From contig JAALGZ010000020.1 of NCBI GenBank assembly GCA_015227615.1, forward strand, positions 62,001 through 126,000: 64,000 nucleotides of DNA, in the 5' to 3' direction. Shown here piece after piece: positions 47,426 to 60,433 of the stretch. The stretch's first letter is position 1. Every line of letters starts with the position of its first letter. Under the pieces are notes generated by a model. That model saw only the letters and a list, made by a program, of their open reading frames with translations, had not been told where the DNA came from and ran no database searches. Made by a program: the position numbers and the translations under genes. Origin of the DNA: Labyrinthula sp. Ha. Lineage: Eukaryota; Sar; Bigyra; Labyrinthulida; Labyrinthulaceae.

Positions 47426-50262
47426 TCAGTTTGAACCAAAGTACTCAGCCACCATACTCCAATCCTCTTCCAACAATTTATTGGGTATATAATCCCAATC
47501 ATTAAACAACTTTTGATGCTTCTCACGTACCTTCTTAAAATCGTCAATGATATCATTTTCCCCTCCACCAAAGAGCTCCAGAACATTCTCTTGAGCAAAT
47601 TGCTTCATTGCTTCACTTAAACCATTATACCGAGGCTTTTCATCCGCCGGGTGAATTCTGACTTTTGGCTTGTACACAGGTTCAACTTTTCCCTCCAAAA
47701 TATGCTTCCACAGAGTTTCGGGATCATGCTTCTTGTTTGGATCCTCAAAATATTTTCCTTCTTCATAGTTAAAATTGACAAAAAAAGGATGTTCTTGGAG
47801 CAGTTTGATATCGTGTCCTAATCGTTTTTTCGGATCAGCTTCTAATAATCCTCGTAAAAGATCACGCAAATGCTCGTCTTGGGAAAATTCTTTTTCCCAA
47901 ACGGGAGAGTATTTCTGCTCCTTAATCTCGATGCTCTTCATATCCGCTCCAATTCCACCACCAGCAAAAATATTAAATGCAGCAAATTTAGAACGGTTCC
48001 TGAAAGGGTAGTTTGCCTTTAACAAGTAGTAAAGAGTAACTCCTAAAGCCCAGTAATCAATCTCATATCCGTATCCACTTCTATTATACCTCTGCATAAT
48101 ATCTTCATTACCTTTCTTTTTCTTCAGCTTTTCCAACTTCTTATAGTCACTAGATGAGGAAATTGCTAGAACTTCAGGAGCACGATATCCAGGGGTTCCT
48201 ACACATTTAAGTTCCTTCTTTCGTAACAAAGACATATGCTTTATATCCTTATTTTGGTACAAAGAACATATCTCTGCAAACTTGTCCTTTGTAAGGTGAT
48301 AAGGATAAACTTTATCTTTGTCAAGGTCTACTTCTGCTGAGTTTTTAACACTGGTATCGTCATTAGGCGTACCTGTTTTCGGATCAGATTTTGACTTTTT
48401 CTTATCCTTTGATTCACCATACTTGGGTTCAAGCCCAAGATGCCTTTCAAAAATGGAGCGCTTGTACTTCGCGCAGAGACCCATATCTGTTAGGACAGCA
48501 TATCCTTTAGAATCAAGCATTACGTTGACAGGTTTTAAGTCGCGACTAAATTTTACAAGAGCATAAAAAATACTATAAGATTCCGTGCATGTGAAGATGG
48601 TTTATGCCAATAATCATCTGAGCAGCCATTACTCTTACCTCATTTGGACTAAGTTTTTGCTTCTTAAGCCTTTCACCATGATGCGCAGCTGGTCGAGGTG
48701 GTGAATTGGGGGAAATTGTATTGAACAAGGATTTGTTTCTTGACGGTACTTTACTTGTCTGCGTAACAAGGTCTGTTTCACCAAAGGTTTGGGCTAAACT
48801 AAAATGAAAAACCAAGGTATACTTTTGTCTCTAGCTGTTTCGCCAGAAGTCAAGAGTTGTGTATTCTTCTGTTTATTTTTCAAATTTGGGGGTCTGTACA
48901 TAGCATCAGTCAAAGTTCCTCCTTCCAATAATCCAAGGGCTATAAAAAGTGCCTTCGTAGTTTGAAACCCAAAATGAAGGTCTACTATGTAAGGACAGAA
49001 CTCACAAAGTAGAAGCACTTGTTTCTCTATAGTAACCTGTTCCTTATTCTCTGCACCTTGCAGTATTTTTTTCTTTGACATAACTTTAAGGGCATACTGT
49101 TTCTGAGTTGTTTTTTTTCGAACACGAATTACTCGTCCAAAACTACCTTTTCCTAATGTTTGCATGAAATCAAAATCCTGATGTGATATATAATTATATA
49201 CTTGTCCATATTTATTTCTATACCTTGCAAAGTGTCTCTTTGTTCTAAATGTTCCAACCACACCTTCTTTCTCCATTACTTTAAAAACACATATTTTAAT
49301 TGTACCCAAACTCTCTTTCAACTTCTGAACGTCAACTTCTGTTTTATTTTCAGACATTATTGACTCAACTAAATCAACAAATTCTTTAAAAACTTCCGGT
49401 ACTAGAGTACGCAGCTTTTCACTTAAGAGCTCAGCTGTTACCAATTCGTACACCTTCTTTGAAGTAGCTATAATATCTGTGTCTGTAGGGGTTTTCCGCA
49501 CAAATCCAATAGCAAGTTTAATTGTCTTTTCCGCAAGACGATGAAAATCTTCATTTTTTACAGCTTTGTTCACAGTTAGAGTAAATTTGAATCTTGTATG
49601 GTTTCCATCAACATTACTCCTATCAAAAAATGAGTCTGACGAGTTTGAGTTATCATTAGAATTAGGATTATACTGCGTCTCATCAATCTTTTCAGAGTTT
49701 TTCTCACGGTTCTTAAGCTCTATTGCATCATCTATGCTTAATTCTTTCTTATATAGTGCTGTTATAAGTTTCCATACTTCAACACATGAGGCAACATACT
49801 CAAAATTTTTTCCATACTTTTCATCCTTCGAAAACTGCACAAGATAATATTGCCCAATAGGTTCTTCAAGAAGTGAACGAAGAAAATATGTTTCAGGAGG
49901 TTTGTTGAAGTCTAAACCATTCTCAGCCTGGAACCTCTGGTTTCGTTTATAGTACACAGTTTCAACCTCTAAACTATTGATTTAACCATAAAAAGTACCT
50001 GAAAGAATCTCTAGGGCAGCCATAGGTCGTCTTTCTTCTGGAATTTCAGCAACATTATCCACCTGGTTGTTAAACTTCGCACCATGGCCTACATGAAATT
50101 AAGTGAAATAAACTTCTGCTGAAATGTGGCCAGCATAAAAACTTAAACATAAAAATTTTAATAAGGTCGCCTAAGCGGAAGGGATTGTTTACCTACTAGT
50201 GTACGAGATGCGTCGAAGGGCTCTTCCTGATCTGATACAGGGGTTGCGTTGCAGAGTCCCAT
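47426..50262 (-). CDS. GRK-like AGC kinase 2, N-myristoylated
   Basis: Five exons (50262-50193, 50088-49999, 49968-48823, 48793-48574, 48545-47426) over introns of 104, 30, 29 and 28 nt give 881 residues in a consistent frame. The start MGLCNATP is a myristoylation/palmitoylation signal, so the kinase should sit on membranes. RGS-like segments flank a variable insert (PETYFLRSLLEEPIGQYY near residue 75). The kinase domain has LGKGSFGRVIRV, YALKVM, YRDLKPVN and GTPGYRAPE, all catalytic. Oddities: DFG reads DMG, and the activation segment carries about 75 extra, lysine-rich residues before GTPGY. A C-terminal AGC tail is present. Introns 3 and 4 interrupt kinase subdomains, and removing them restores YRDLKP. 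It pairs functionally with GRK-like kinase 1. Confidence 0.87.
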
Positions 50263-53200
50263 AGTCCTCTTCCAAAAGCGTAAATTCTGTCTTTAATGAT
50301 GTTCAAGTTAAAGGAGAATTTTGGGCAAATTTCGTTACAGATCTTGTCATAGTAAAGGCCAGTATGGTCACAACTTATTAGTAGATATTTTAGAATTCTC
50401 TATCAACTAACCGGAAAAGAAATTATACACAGAATTTAAATTCCTTTGTTCTTTTCGCAGCGTTATTCCAGAAGTTATTTAATTAAGAACCATTAACGTA
50501 AAAGTTATGTTGATACCGGTGATAAATTCGATAAGCTAACCTTATGGGACCTGTACCTCTTAAACTAGAGTATATGGATTTTATGTATTAGTTGTCGAAA
50601 GTTCTGTGGATTCTAGTAGTTGGGAAGAGCGACAAAAGTATTAACTAGAATAAAAGTAATGCCCGGACACCGAACATTACCTCCTTTTAACATCATAGAT
50701 ATATCTCTTCTTTATGAAGCAGTTATCCAATAGTTTCTTAGAAGAAAGCACTACTTGCAGTATACCACCTATCCTAATAGGCTTGGCAGAATTTTTGGCT
50801 TTCAAGGTTAATATTTTTAAATAAAGGTGTTGAGTTAAAAAGATTATATAAGTTAGACATATGAACCAATTCAAGTGGTGGCACAGTGAGCCGAGAAGAA
50901 CTGAAAATATACTAAATGATCCAACAGCGCTCAGAATATGGATAACTTGTCTTTTTGGACGCGATGAAGAATAAGAACCCAATAACACAAGTAAAAAGTT
51001 TAACCATTTAGGGGCAGGTAGTAGTCAGTATCATGACCGTATACTTCTCTCGCACAAGCTAGACAATTCTTCGCAATTGACCTCTTGTTCTATTGACTTC
51101 AAGTGCGAAGTTTCTTTCTTCCTTGGTTGTAGTAAGGAGCCAGACCAGAATGATAACAAAGGCATATATACATTTATTAGATAACGGCTTATGTGAAAAT
51201 AGATATGAATGGATTTCGGGGCAACTGATACAACCAGTTTTTCTGATTATGCGTTAACCTTAATACTTTGCTGCCTTCCTCATATATGTTTCTACTCTAA
51301 CCTCTAACCACAGTTTACCAACAGGTGAAAGCTGTGTTGAATAATAAACCTAGTTTGCATTTGCTGTTTATATTTTTTTCTACAGTGAATATATATTTTC
51401 TCTCTTCCCTTTCAATACTTTTCCTTGAATTTTTATATTTCAAGCTATGAAGGTTTGGAGCCCTTTATCCAGGAAAACAAAAGAAGACAATCTATGGTGC
51501 TTAGCTTTGGCATGCAAAATACTCAACATAATGTCAGTCTTGTATATGAAGTGAAATACTAATAAGTGTTCAATCATGTCTCTTGAATAAAGGGAAGATA
51601 AGCAATACCTTGGCCCCTTACAGGTACTATGCTATTTTCTGTTAAGGGTTCTTAGAGTAAACAGAAGAATCAATTACTTGCAGCAAGGGTTTGTTTGGTT
51701 GCACACAGTAAAATCATAGCTTGCCAGATCAAATAAAACAAGAAGATATTAAATACTCTCCATTAAACTTTGCCATAACACTAAATTCAGGAAAGCAAGT
51801 CTCTGGCGGAAATCGTTTACAAGGCCATAATTCTGCACCATATTTTGTATTTTCTAATCTAAGCTTTAAAAAAATCCAAACCCCTAGAAGACTTGCATGT
51901 AATGGGTTACTTGGCTAGGTTAAGCTTTAAAGCGTGAGTGTGGTATCAAAAGTATCTATGCATATATATTTGCCATACCAATTATGCAAGCTCTGCCTAT
52001 TTCGAGTATTACAACTAAGTTTATGCAACTGGAGTCACTGCTTAGAATCCGATTTGTTATTATCCTATATTAAATAGATGTTATAGCCAAAAAAACATCT
52101 GAAGAATCCACCCTTGAAAACAATAAATGTGACAGCCGCTTAAAATTATCATTTAAAATTAAGTCAAATTAGCAGGTTAGTTATCTGTGCTGGGTCCTAT
52201 TACTGATCTATTAATAGTTGAAAGCAAAATAAGTTCAATACATGATGGTCAGTAATGAGGTTAAGATATGTGGGGTCTAACTTGATGGTGTATGATATGC
52301 AAATCTAATTTAGAGTACTGAGGTAGGTGCAGTAAGTTGTAGAGAACCCAAACATATTTGTAAGAGAATTCCAGTAATATAAAGCGCTATCTTTTGTGGG
52401 TACTTAGCAATTCTTGGCTGGGGGGGGAGTTGTCCACTGTTTAGGTTGCGGCTGTTGGGGATTGTTCAGGTAATGGAAAAGATGTGACAGTGGTGTGGTA
52501 CTTATTAGTAGACGTCTTGTTCATGTGTCTGTGGCAGGTGTAGAGCCAGGCAGCCAGGATAGATGGATACAGATGAGGCTTATGGTATGACGTTGGTTGT
52601 CTGAGTATTCGTTAATACCTCTTCTAATTTCAGCTATGACAATATATATACATTATGTTTTTCATTTTTAAAAGTTAAGAAAACTTAAGTTTTCTGTAGC
52701 TTTTGCAACATTCGAGAGTTTCTGATCCATCATTTCTTGGACAGCTCCACTTAGTTTCAGGACAAATGCCAAATTTTTTATGATGATGTTGGTTTGTATT
52801 GGCATGGTAACAAGATGTGCTGAGTTTCTTATAATGAAAGTGGGTTTGCCATATGAAAAATGGTGCACTTAATTCATGAAATATGTATATTTTGAGTTCT
52901 ACAACAGCTGGCAAGAAAATACCTATTAAGAAGGGCAAACAAATTATCGATGTTTAGCTTGCTCTTTCCTAAATAAGGCTTTATATTTTTAAAGATTAAT
53001 TCATGTCATTAAAAGCTTCTTGTACTCCTAAAAATAATAATTACGAGTTACATATTTTCAAGTTGCAACAGTAACTTCCGACTCAAAATATTGGAAAACT
53101 CTTACTCCATGAAAATTATTAAGTGGTATTTCTGAGTGGTTTGTTACGTTAACATATTCGAAAATTGAAATCTTAATATTATGGTATATAAAAATTGCTT

Positions 53201-56200
53201 ACATTTATTCTTCACTGCGGTTGGCAATGAGCTAAAACATATAGCATTTCCACTCAAGAGAAGCTCAACTTTAAATTTTCTGTAATATATTTCGTATCAT
53301 AGTAAACTACCCAAATCGCATACTACTTACAGAAATGTAGCGACAATTTTCATTTCTTATTTTATTAATGTATTTAAATCTCATTTATCAGCAACTAGCT
53401 TTATTTTTAGACCAAGGAAAAAATATCAAGGTGCTCCATTCGTTATTTAATATATTTATATCTTATTGAACAATGCAAAGATTTAATAAAGTAGTTAGAT
53501 CGTTAATGTTTCCAATTTCTTTTTAGTAAATAACATTTCAGTTTTAAAATAATATTCGCCAAAGCGTTTATAATATAATGGTATACAACATTAAACTGAA
53601 GAGTTTTTTTGTAAGATAACTCTTCTGATGACGGGTCTCATTCATTTCACCCCCTAACTTTCCTCATTTGGATGGTAATGAATTGGTAAAGATTAATGAT
53701 TTGTTAAACTAAGTTCGATATATTCAATTTTCTCAGAGACTTATATTTGGAAAATACTAGACAAATGAGCCAAATGCTCTGTCAAAGTATACGAATAATT
53801 ATTAGTGTTGTAATTCTTGAACTGGGATAGTTCGCGATTCTAATATAGGAAATTTATTATATTCCAGGTATTGGCACTTTCACATATCTATTCCATAAGA
53901 GGAATTAGTTCGATAACTATAATTTCTAGCCGATTTTATGGTATTATTTTCATCGATATGTAGATAGTATTCAATATTAAGGGTGGGCACATTGACACTC
54001 AGTGACATGCATTTTCTTTTTCAGAATGAAACATTATTTATAATAAATTTGAGTAATTGCACTAAGGAAAAATTTATTCTCTCAAGGAAGATTCAATGAC
54101 TAACTGTAGAAACTATTTCCTAAGAAATGGAAATTATAGAGTAATCAATTTTTAATGTATAAGCTCGATGATCTATTAGATATTCGTGGTTTTTCATTTC
54201 CGTGTCTGTATCTTTTATATGAGGAACATTCTGGTAGCAGTTCACCTTCTGATTCTTTTAGTAACAGTAGTGCGTTTTCTAAGGTTCTTCTATTATTGAT
54301 CTAGATTATTAAATACTTCTAAAAGGCTTTATCGCACTCTAAAGCGTTTGGCTATGTTTTAGAACCTTATGATTCCAGCCTTATCTTTTTGTTTATTGTA
54401 GATCTCCAGTTCACGAATTTATAGACGAAGTAAATGCGAGCATTTGTCCTAGGCGAGTGTATTATCTGGAACCACATATACAGCCACCATATCTGGTCGC
54501 CTTAACAACCTTCCCCGTTGTTTTTTATTGTTTCTTCTGCAGCTGATTATGTACAGATTTGGCCATGTATCTATGACAAGATTATAGACCCGTTTACTTT
54601 TCTATGGTATAGATTTTGTTACCGATGTATATTTCCAGGAATTTCAGAAATTAACTCGACAATTATACTAATTTATAAGTATTTTATAACTGTTCAAAAG
54701 ATATCAAGAGCCGATTTGGGTGTTAGCCTTCTTAACCCCCATTCGTTACTTAATTTGATACAAGTTGTTTATATGTTTGTAACATTCACGAAATTTGTGC
54801 TATTAGTTTTCAAAATATCTGAATGATAACACCTTCTATGATTTTGTGAGATTTTAAGGTTTTGAAGTATTGAGTTTAACAACTTTTGGTACCAGCTTCC
54901 TAAAATTTCGATCTCATAAATTAATTTGTATTTTCAACAACTTTGATTGTGAAGCAAGGATATTGTTGGCTACAATCAGATTAATATCTAAATTTGTAAT
55001 TGCACACACAATCTTTCACATAATGAACAGAATGTTTGCTCATTTACGTACATGTATCAAACTATAGGATCACAAGAAAAAAAAACAGTTATGTTAACCA
55101 ATTTATATACTTATTCCTTTTTTGTTGGTTGTTTTACCAATATTGAACTTTCTGTTTTCATTGACTGTCAACATCTTTGTTTGTGTGGAAATTATCCAAG
55201 AGTTAGAAGTATGTGCTTCTTTATTCCAAGAGATAACATTTATTATTGTTTAAAATGAAAATTGTCTTGGACAGATTTTCTTTGAGAATTATTTCCACAA
55301 ATTTTAATAGAGTAACGATGCTTTTTTGTTTACTCTTACTTATCCTACCTGGCAATTTTTCAACGTTGCATACTCTAAAGGGCATTCATTTAAGCACATA
55401 TCCAAAAATTTTTCCATCTACTCCACCTTCTTATTCTTGTTTCTATAGGGTTTAATCTATGAGTAGTATGGATGTAGAAACGACTTCACGTCTTGAGACA
55501 TCTTCATACTTTTCTGATAGACATATCCGGCGTCGCGATATTTTCCGACTAGATTGTGCAATCTAGGTAACACTTTCTCGATAATAGTTTCAGTTTAGCC
55601 CGATCCACTTCCGATTTTCAAGTAAGACCTATGGATTTTATTATAATCGAGATTTTATCTCAAAGCGGATGTATCTTCTATGAAAGTTAAACGTGTGAAC
55701 TCATATTAAAATATTTCACATTTTTTCAGTTAAAACAATATCTTTTATATCAAGGTTAGTGACAATTTCCCGGTATTGGCTTGCCATATTATCACAAGAA
55801 AGTGCAGAATTTTATTGGAAGGCAATTTTTTGAGGAAACTGGTATGATTTTACCAATTTAATTACTTAACGAGACGATACTCTTCGACTGAGTTTCAATG
55901 GTTCTCAACACTTGGTCACTCAGAATTATCCTTCTAAAATAATGCGGAGATATTCTTAATGACTGGTTAGTTAATTGAGATAAGATTATGCTTTCTCCTT
56001 TATAAGTTTTTTGTTTGATACGTTTTCCATTTAGCGATTTAGAGTTTAGGAAAAGGAAACGGTGTAGTTTGCAACTAGTATAAGGCACAAGATTTGTTGA
56101 TACCTAATGTTTACTGACAGAATTATTACTGAACAAGAATACATCCTTCTGTTGACTTGAAGGTATCAGTTGCTATCCTGACAGTTTTCCTTTGTTACTG

Positions 56201-59200
56201 ATAATTCTGTGACTCCAAACTTCTATTACTTACAGAATTTTATCTTGTCAAGGGATGATTTGATTATATATATCTTAATTTTGGAGAATCCTCCAAGTGG
56301 CTTAATTGCAACACAGGTAAAGATTGGTAAAGGTAACATCCTTTTTTTGGTATTTAAATGGGTATTCTCTAATATGGCGAAATTGATTTGATCTTATCCA
56401 TTCCTTACAATTCCGTAACTCTTATCACTGGGAACAGGAAGCCCTATTTAATACTGCCTGGGCTGCCACAGATGAATATTCTGAGCTATTGAAGTTACAA
56501 CAATTAGCTACCTGGATATACTCTTCAGAAAAGGGATCTAAAAAATTGAACCGATTATGATTTACTTGTATTTACACCTGTGATGTAGAATGCATATATG
56601 AGTCCAGATGACATCAGGTCCTTCTTCATTTCATGCTATGGCAGAATAATGAAAGAATAATTGTCTTGCAACTATAATTCTTACAATAAGCTATCACCAA
56701 GCATATATTTTAGAACCACGTAAAGACTGTTACAAAAACTCTTTGAAATCATAGAATACTAGTTTTGCAGAAGGGTGTTTCATTATTCTAATATCGTCAG
56801 TAGTGTGATTTTCAGCATCTACAATATGATTTTATTTCTCTGTAGAGGTAAGGGAATTGTAATTTAGTAGCTAATACGTTAAATTTTTACGAAGCTTATT
56901 GATACCTGGAGCATCTTTCTATGGGAAGAATTATTGAAACAAATTGAAAGTTATTATTAAATTCAATATATAATTGTATAGGAGCTCTATCTTGGTTCAA
57001 TATTAGCCTAACTGTAAGGTACTAAAATAATAAGCATATAATCGATTCCAATTTCAACCTTGGTTGTCAAAACTAAGACTTAGTCCGTTCTATGATTTAA
57101 TATTAGGTGTATTTTATTTAGATGCTGAAAATATATCCCTTCTTTAGCTTACATGAACTTTGCTGGTGTCATCATTAAGTATTTCCCCTCAATATATGCC
57201 TCACTAATTTGTATATCCAATGGCTCAAAACAAATCGTATAAGCTAGTTTTACTTACTATTTGAATCTCAATTAGAATCTTGCAGCTTATGTATTTGGCC
57301 TATAGTTAAAGAGAAATGGTATATAACATGATTCATTGCCTAAAAAACTAAGAAATTTAGGGAATACCTAGTAATTACTAATGTGATGCTTCTAACACCT
57401 TGAGTTAACGCGAGTTGAACATACTAGTATAAAATATGTATTTCAGCATCTAATTATTATCGGGGAAGTTAACTGCACTCAGACTCAAAAGCATAATTTT
57501 GTCGGTAGCTGTTTAGTACCATTATTACAACATTCCACGAGATATGATTTTCACTACTACTAGCACGAATTCAATGTTTTCCGTGATATAACGCATTGAC
57601 AATAGATTCTTCACAATACTGTACCCTCGAAATAATGGGATTCCAAGGTAATAAGATACTAAAATTTAAATTTTAATGTCTCACAGAATTTTCAATAAAT
57701 TCCAATAGTATACCTGCTCTATTCTCATGGCGGGTGTGGATTAGTAGAAGGTGAGGCTCACTAAACTCTTTGGTACCAAGATAATATTTCTGCAAAAAAG
57801 CACACGGCGAAAATAAAATAAAATGGTGCTTCACTGTCTCTGAAAAAACATAATACTTTCCTTTTGTTTCTAGAAACAAGAAGCATCTTCTTTCTCCAAC
57901 TCTACTATGGGTAAAACTGGAAAACACTTATCTAAAATTAGGGGAAGTAATACTTTAGACAAATAATTATTTTACTAGTAAATCTTATCATTCCATGTTT
58001 TAATAAATGTAGGCTCCACTATATTTAGAAGGCTCTTATGTGCTCAAAAAAACTATCGAATAGTCAGATACTCAGAAGTGAAACGAAGATATTAACAAGA
58101 ACGTTGGGCTTATGAAATGAGTTGAATCAGTTTCCTTTAGAGATGTTTATGTCAATGTAAGCCGAATTACTCAAATGAAGTCTTTGCGTTAACCTAAAAA
58201 AAGTCACTCATTCCTTAATAAGTCAAATGTACTTAGGTTTTTATTTCTATAGCTATGTACTCGTAAGAGTTTTGCATTCTACCATTATTATAGCTTGTAG
58301 CTAGCCTTGCCCTTTTGCTGTTGTGTTTTATTTTAGATACTGTGTTAAGATTACTCGTGCTATAATATCCCAAAATATTCTCCAAATTATTTGATATTGT
58401 TATAATCATCGATGGCTGAAAAATGATAAGTGATAAATCTTCATGTGACTAATTAATATACATAGACCTTTTCATCCTATATATTATTAGACTCGTTTTC
58501 TAGAGAGGTTAAATGATACTAAAAGGGCTTTAATATAAGATCTATAACTTATATTTAATTAATCAAAAATAAGTTTCTTCTTTAAAGCACAATCATAAGG
58601 TCCAACTTGTTGAATGAAACAACCGTATTTAATTTAATTCAATGTCATGGCTGAAATTAAAGTGTTAGATCATTGAACATATAATTGCCCTTGCTGCTAT
58701 TTTTCATGCTTTAGATTCTATTTGAAACATGTTTTGGTATATTAGATTGGCGACTTAGAGTGCATTTTTTTTCTATAATTTCATATGTAACTAACAATAG
58801 CTATACGTGATCCAAAACATTGTGAGGAAATCCACACTCACTCCATATCCTCAAAAATGTGTTCACGACATCAAGGAATTTTTTGAAAATAAGTGTGTCT
58901 TTAATATAAAAATAGTAAGCTAAGAAATGTTGCATGAAACCCTTTAGAGTAGGTTCATCACGTTCTTATGATCTTAGTTTAATAATAGGAGGAACTTGAT
59001 CTAGTCATGATTTTAGCCAAGACTGATAAGAGCTAAGTTTAGTGTCATAATATTTGCGGATATAATTGCTATGAAACCAAACAACTTAATTTAATGCTTT
59101 AGCTATAAGTTTTTCTTGGGTTTTCCACTACTAGATCAGTATATTCACAACACTGAAGCTGAAGGGCTCAAGGCTTTCCAACCTTCTGTTGTCTTGTTTG

Positions 59201-59498
59201 TGACAATAATCTAGATGTTTCCGTAACTAAAATTAAATTTCCTAAGTATGGGATAAATGAAATGGTGATTAGACAGAGTAACTTTTATGATCCCTCAATT
59301 CTCAATCTTGCTCGTTCAACCCAAGTGAAGCACCACCATCCTTAGGAAAAAGTTCCTAGGAACTATTTTGGAAGTTTCACTACCTAGTTTCTATTATTCA
59401 AATCAAAAGAATTATCGCAATAGAAAAAAAATATATCCAATATTTATTGGTTATTCTATGTTAGGTTTGGATTTGGTTTCTGATCTATTGTAAGAGTT
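50263..59498. other. 9.2 kb gene-poor stretch
   Basis: The longest stretch without a firm gene. It holds a hydrophobic 103-codon minus frame at 50.68-50.99 kb, a G-rich patch at 52.38-52.60 kb, a 66-codon minus frame at 52.67-52.87 kb (IIIKNLAFVLKLSGAVQEMM, faintly ESCRT-III-like), four consecutive + strand frames of 65-102 codons at 54.5-55.5 kb, and an 84-codon minus frame at 57.67-57.93 kb. The 54-56 kb + strand is T-rich, which lowers stop frequency, so I do not call these genes. Confidence 0.4.
52380..52600. other. G-rich, GC-skewed island
   Basis: About 220 bases with far more G than C on the + strand, including a run of eight G, inside AT-rich DNA. Several frames are open on the C-rich strand simply because stops are rare there. 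It could be a non-coding RNA, a G-quadruplex-prone site or a decayed repeat. Confidence 0.4.
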
Positions 59499-59843
59499 CT
59501 ACTGTTCAACACGATCAGGAGTTAATTTTCTCCTTTTATTAAGATTTGAAAACTCTGTATGTACAAGTGACACCGAAAAAACATATCCTGCACAAAAAGT
59601 AGAAACGTTAACACCCCAAAAAAGCTTTCTAGGAGTGCTTAGAGTGGAAATTGAAGAGAGCCTCTTTAACAGCAGTAAAGAACCTGTTACCATGAAAGCA
59701 TTTCCTAGTGCATAAAAACAATATGCAGGTTTTGTGTATTGGGGGTCCATTGCAAGCAGCCCTGTCCCGGAAACGGCACTTATTACAGCATTCCTACTCC
59801 AGTTCAACCAACTGTTTTCAATTCCCAAGATTATACTTTGCAT
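59499..59843 (-). CDS. Small three-helix membrane protein
   Basis: A 114-residue frame from the ATG at 59843. Three hydrophobic helices (about residues 16-31, 41-60 and 73-93) and a basic C-terminal tail (KRRKLTPDR). The N-terminal ENSWLNWSRNAV segment faintly resembles DUF202-type proteins (ERTFLAWIRTAL), but this is weak. No signal peptide or known domain is seen. It is divergent from the RPC7-like gene with only 67 bases between starts, and the compact context makes a real gene likely. Confidence 0.55.
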   Translation of the reverse strand: MQSIILGIENSWLNWSRNAVISAVSGTGLLAMDPQYTKPAYCFYALGNAFMVTGSLLLLKRLSSISTLSTPRKLFWGVNVSTFCAGYVFSVSLVHTEFSNLNKRRKLTPDRVEQ

Positions 59844-59910
59844 CACTTTCTATTTTAGTCCCAAGAAAGAAATGGTAATGCACCATTGTTGGATTGTATT
59901 CATCCAAAGT
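59844..59910. promoter_or_regulatory. 67-bp divergent intergenic region
   Basis: Start codons of the small membrane protein and the RPC7-like gene are 67 bases apart, so a shared or overlapping promoter is implied. No TATA box is evident. Confidence 0.4.
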
Positions 59911-60420
59911 ATGGGTGAAAAAACTGGAAGAAAAAGATCACTTAGTTATCTTGAAGGAAACCCTAGTGTCACAAATAGTGAAAAGGAAGAGGAGAAATTG
60001 TTTCCTTCTCTCCGAGAAGATATCTTGAAGAATTTCACTTTTAATAAAGAATCTTTGCGAAACACTGAGCTTGTTACTGAGATAGTTGAGAACTCCTGGG
60101 GGATTAAGCTGGAGGAGGACAACGTTGCTAAGCTAGGTAAAGTTTTCCCGAAGAACTTATTTCTAAAATATTTCCCTGCTGAATTAAAAGCAGTTATTTT
60201 ACAATCTTCTGAGACCATGGTAAAAGATGAGCCAGAGAACTCAGATGAAGAGAGCAGCCTGTCTTCCACCGAAGATGAGGAAAAGAAACTAAACGATAAT
60301 GAAACAGAACTAGAACTCAAAGATGAAAGAGAAAGCGAGTACGGTGATGATTATGCTGTTGACCACTATGATTCAGATTTGGACCATTTTGGCTCTGAAA
60401 AAGGAGAAGCTACGTTTTAA
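59911..60420 (+). CDS. RNA polymerase III subunit RPC7-like
   Basis: A 169-residue protein starting MGEKTGRKRSL; I prefer this ATG to an upstream in-frame one because the added residues would be hydrophobic and unlike the family. The C-terminal third is strongly acidic (DEESSLSSTEDEEKKL) and ends in YGDDYAVDHYDSDLDHFG and a GEATF tail. The DDYxxxxYDSDxDxF pattern is the hallmark end of the Rpc31/POLR3G (RPC7) subunit, which helps Pol III initiate at tRNA and 5S genes in the nucleus. The rest is poorly conserved in this family, so identification rests mainly on the C-terminus. Convergent with V-ATPase subunit c, 13 bases apart. Confidence 0.7.
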   Translation: MGEKTGRKRSLSYLEGNPSVTNSEKEEEKLFPSLREDILKNFTFNKESLRNTELVTEIVENSWGIKLEEDNVAKLGKVFPKNLFLKYFPAELKAVILQSSETMVKDEPENSDEESSLSSTEDEEKKLNDNETELELKDERESEYGDDYAVDHYDSDLDHFGSEKGEATF

Positions 60421-60433
60421 TTCAAATTGTTTC

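Noticed and set aside
50677-50988. 103-codon hydrophobic frame on the minus strand
   Set aside because: No in-frame ATG, no known family. A rough estimate for this base composition predicts several such frames of about 100 codons in 64 kb by chance.
52668-52868. Minus frame with a faint ESCRT-III (CHMP3-like) look
   Set aside because: Only about 20 residues resemble the family, and neither the basic N-terminal helix nor the acidic tail can be found nearby.
54518-55455. Four consecutive + strand frames of 65-102 codons, suggestive of one gene with introns
   Set aside because: The + strand here is T-rich, which makes stops rare. No shared family, no convincing splice joins, no conserved motifs.
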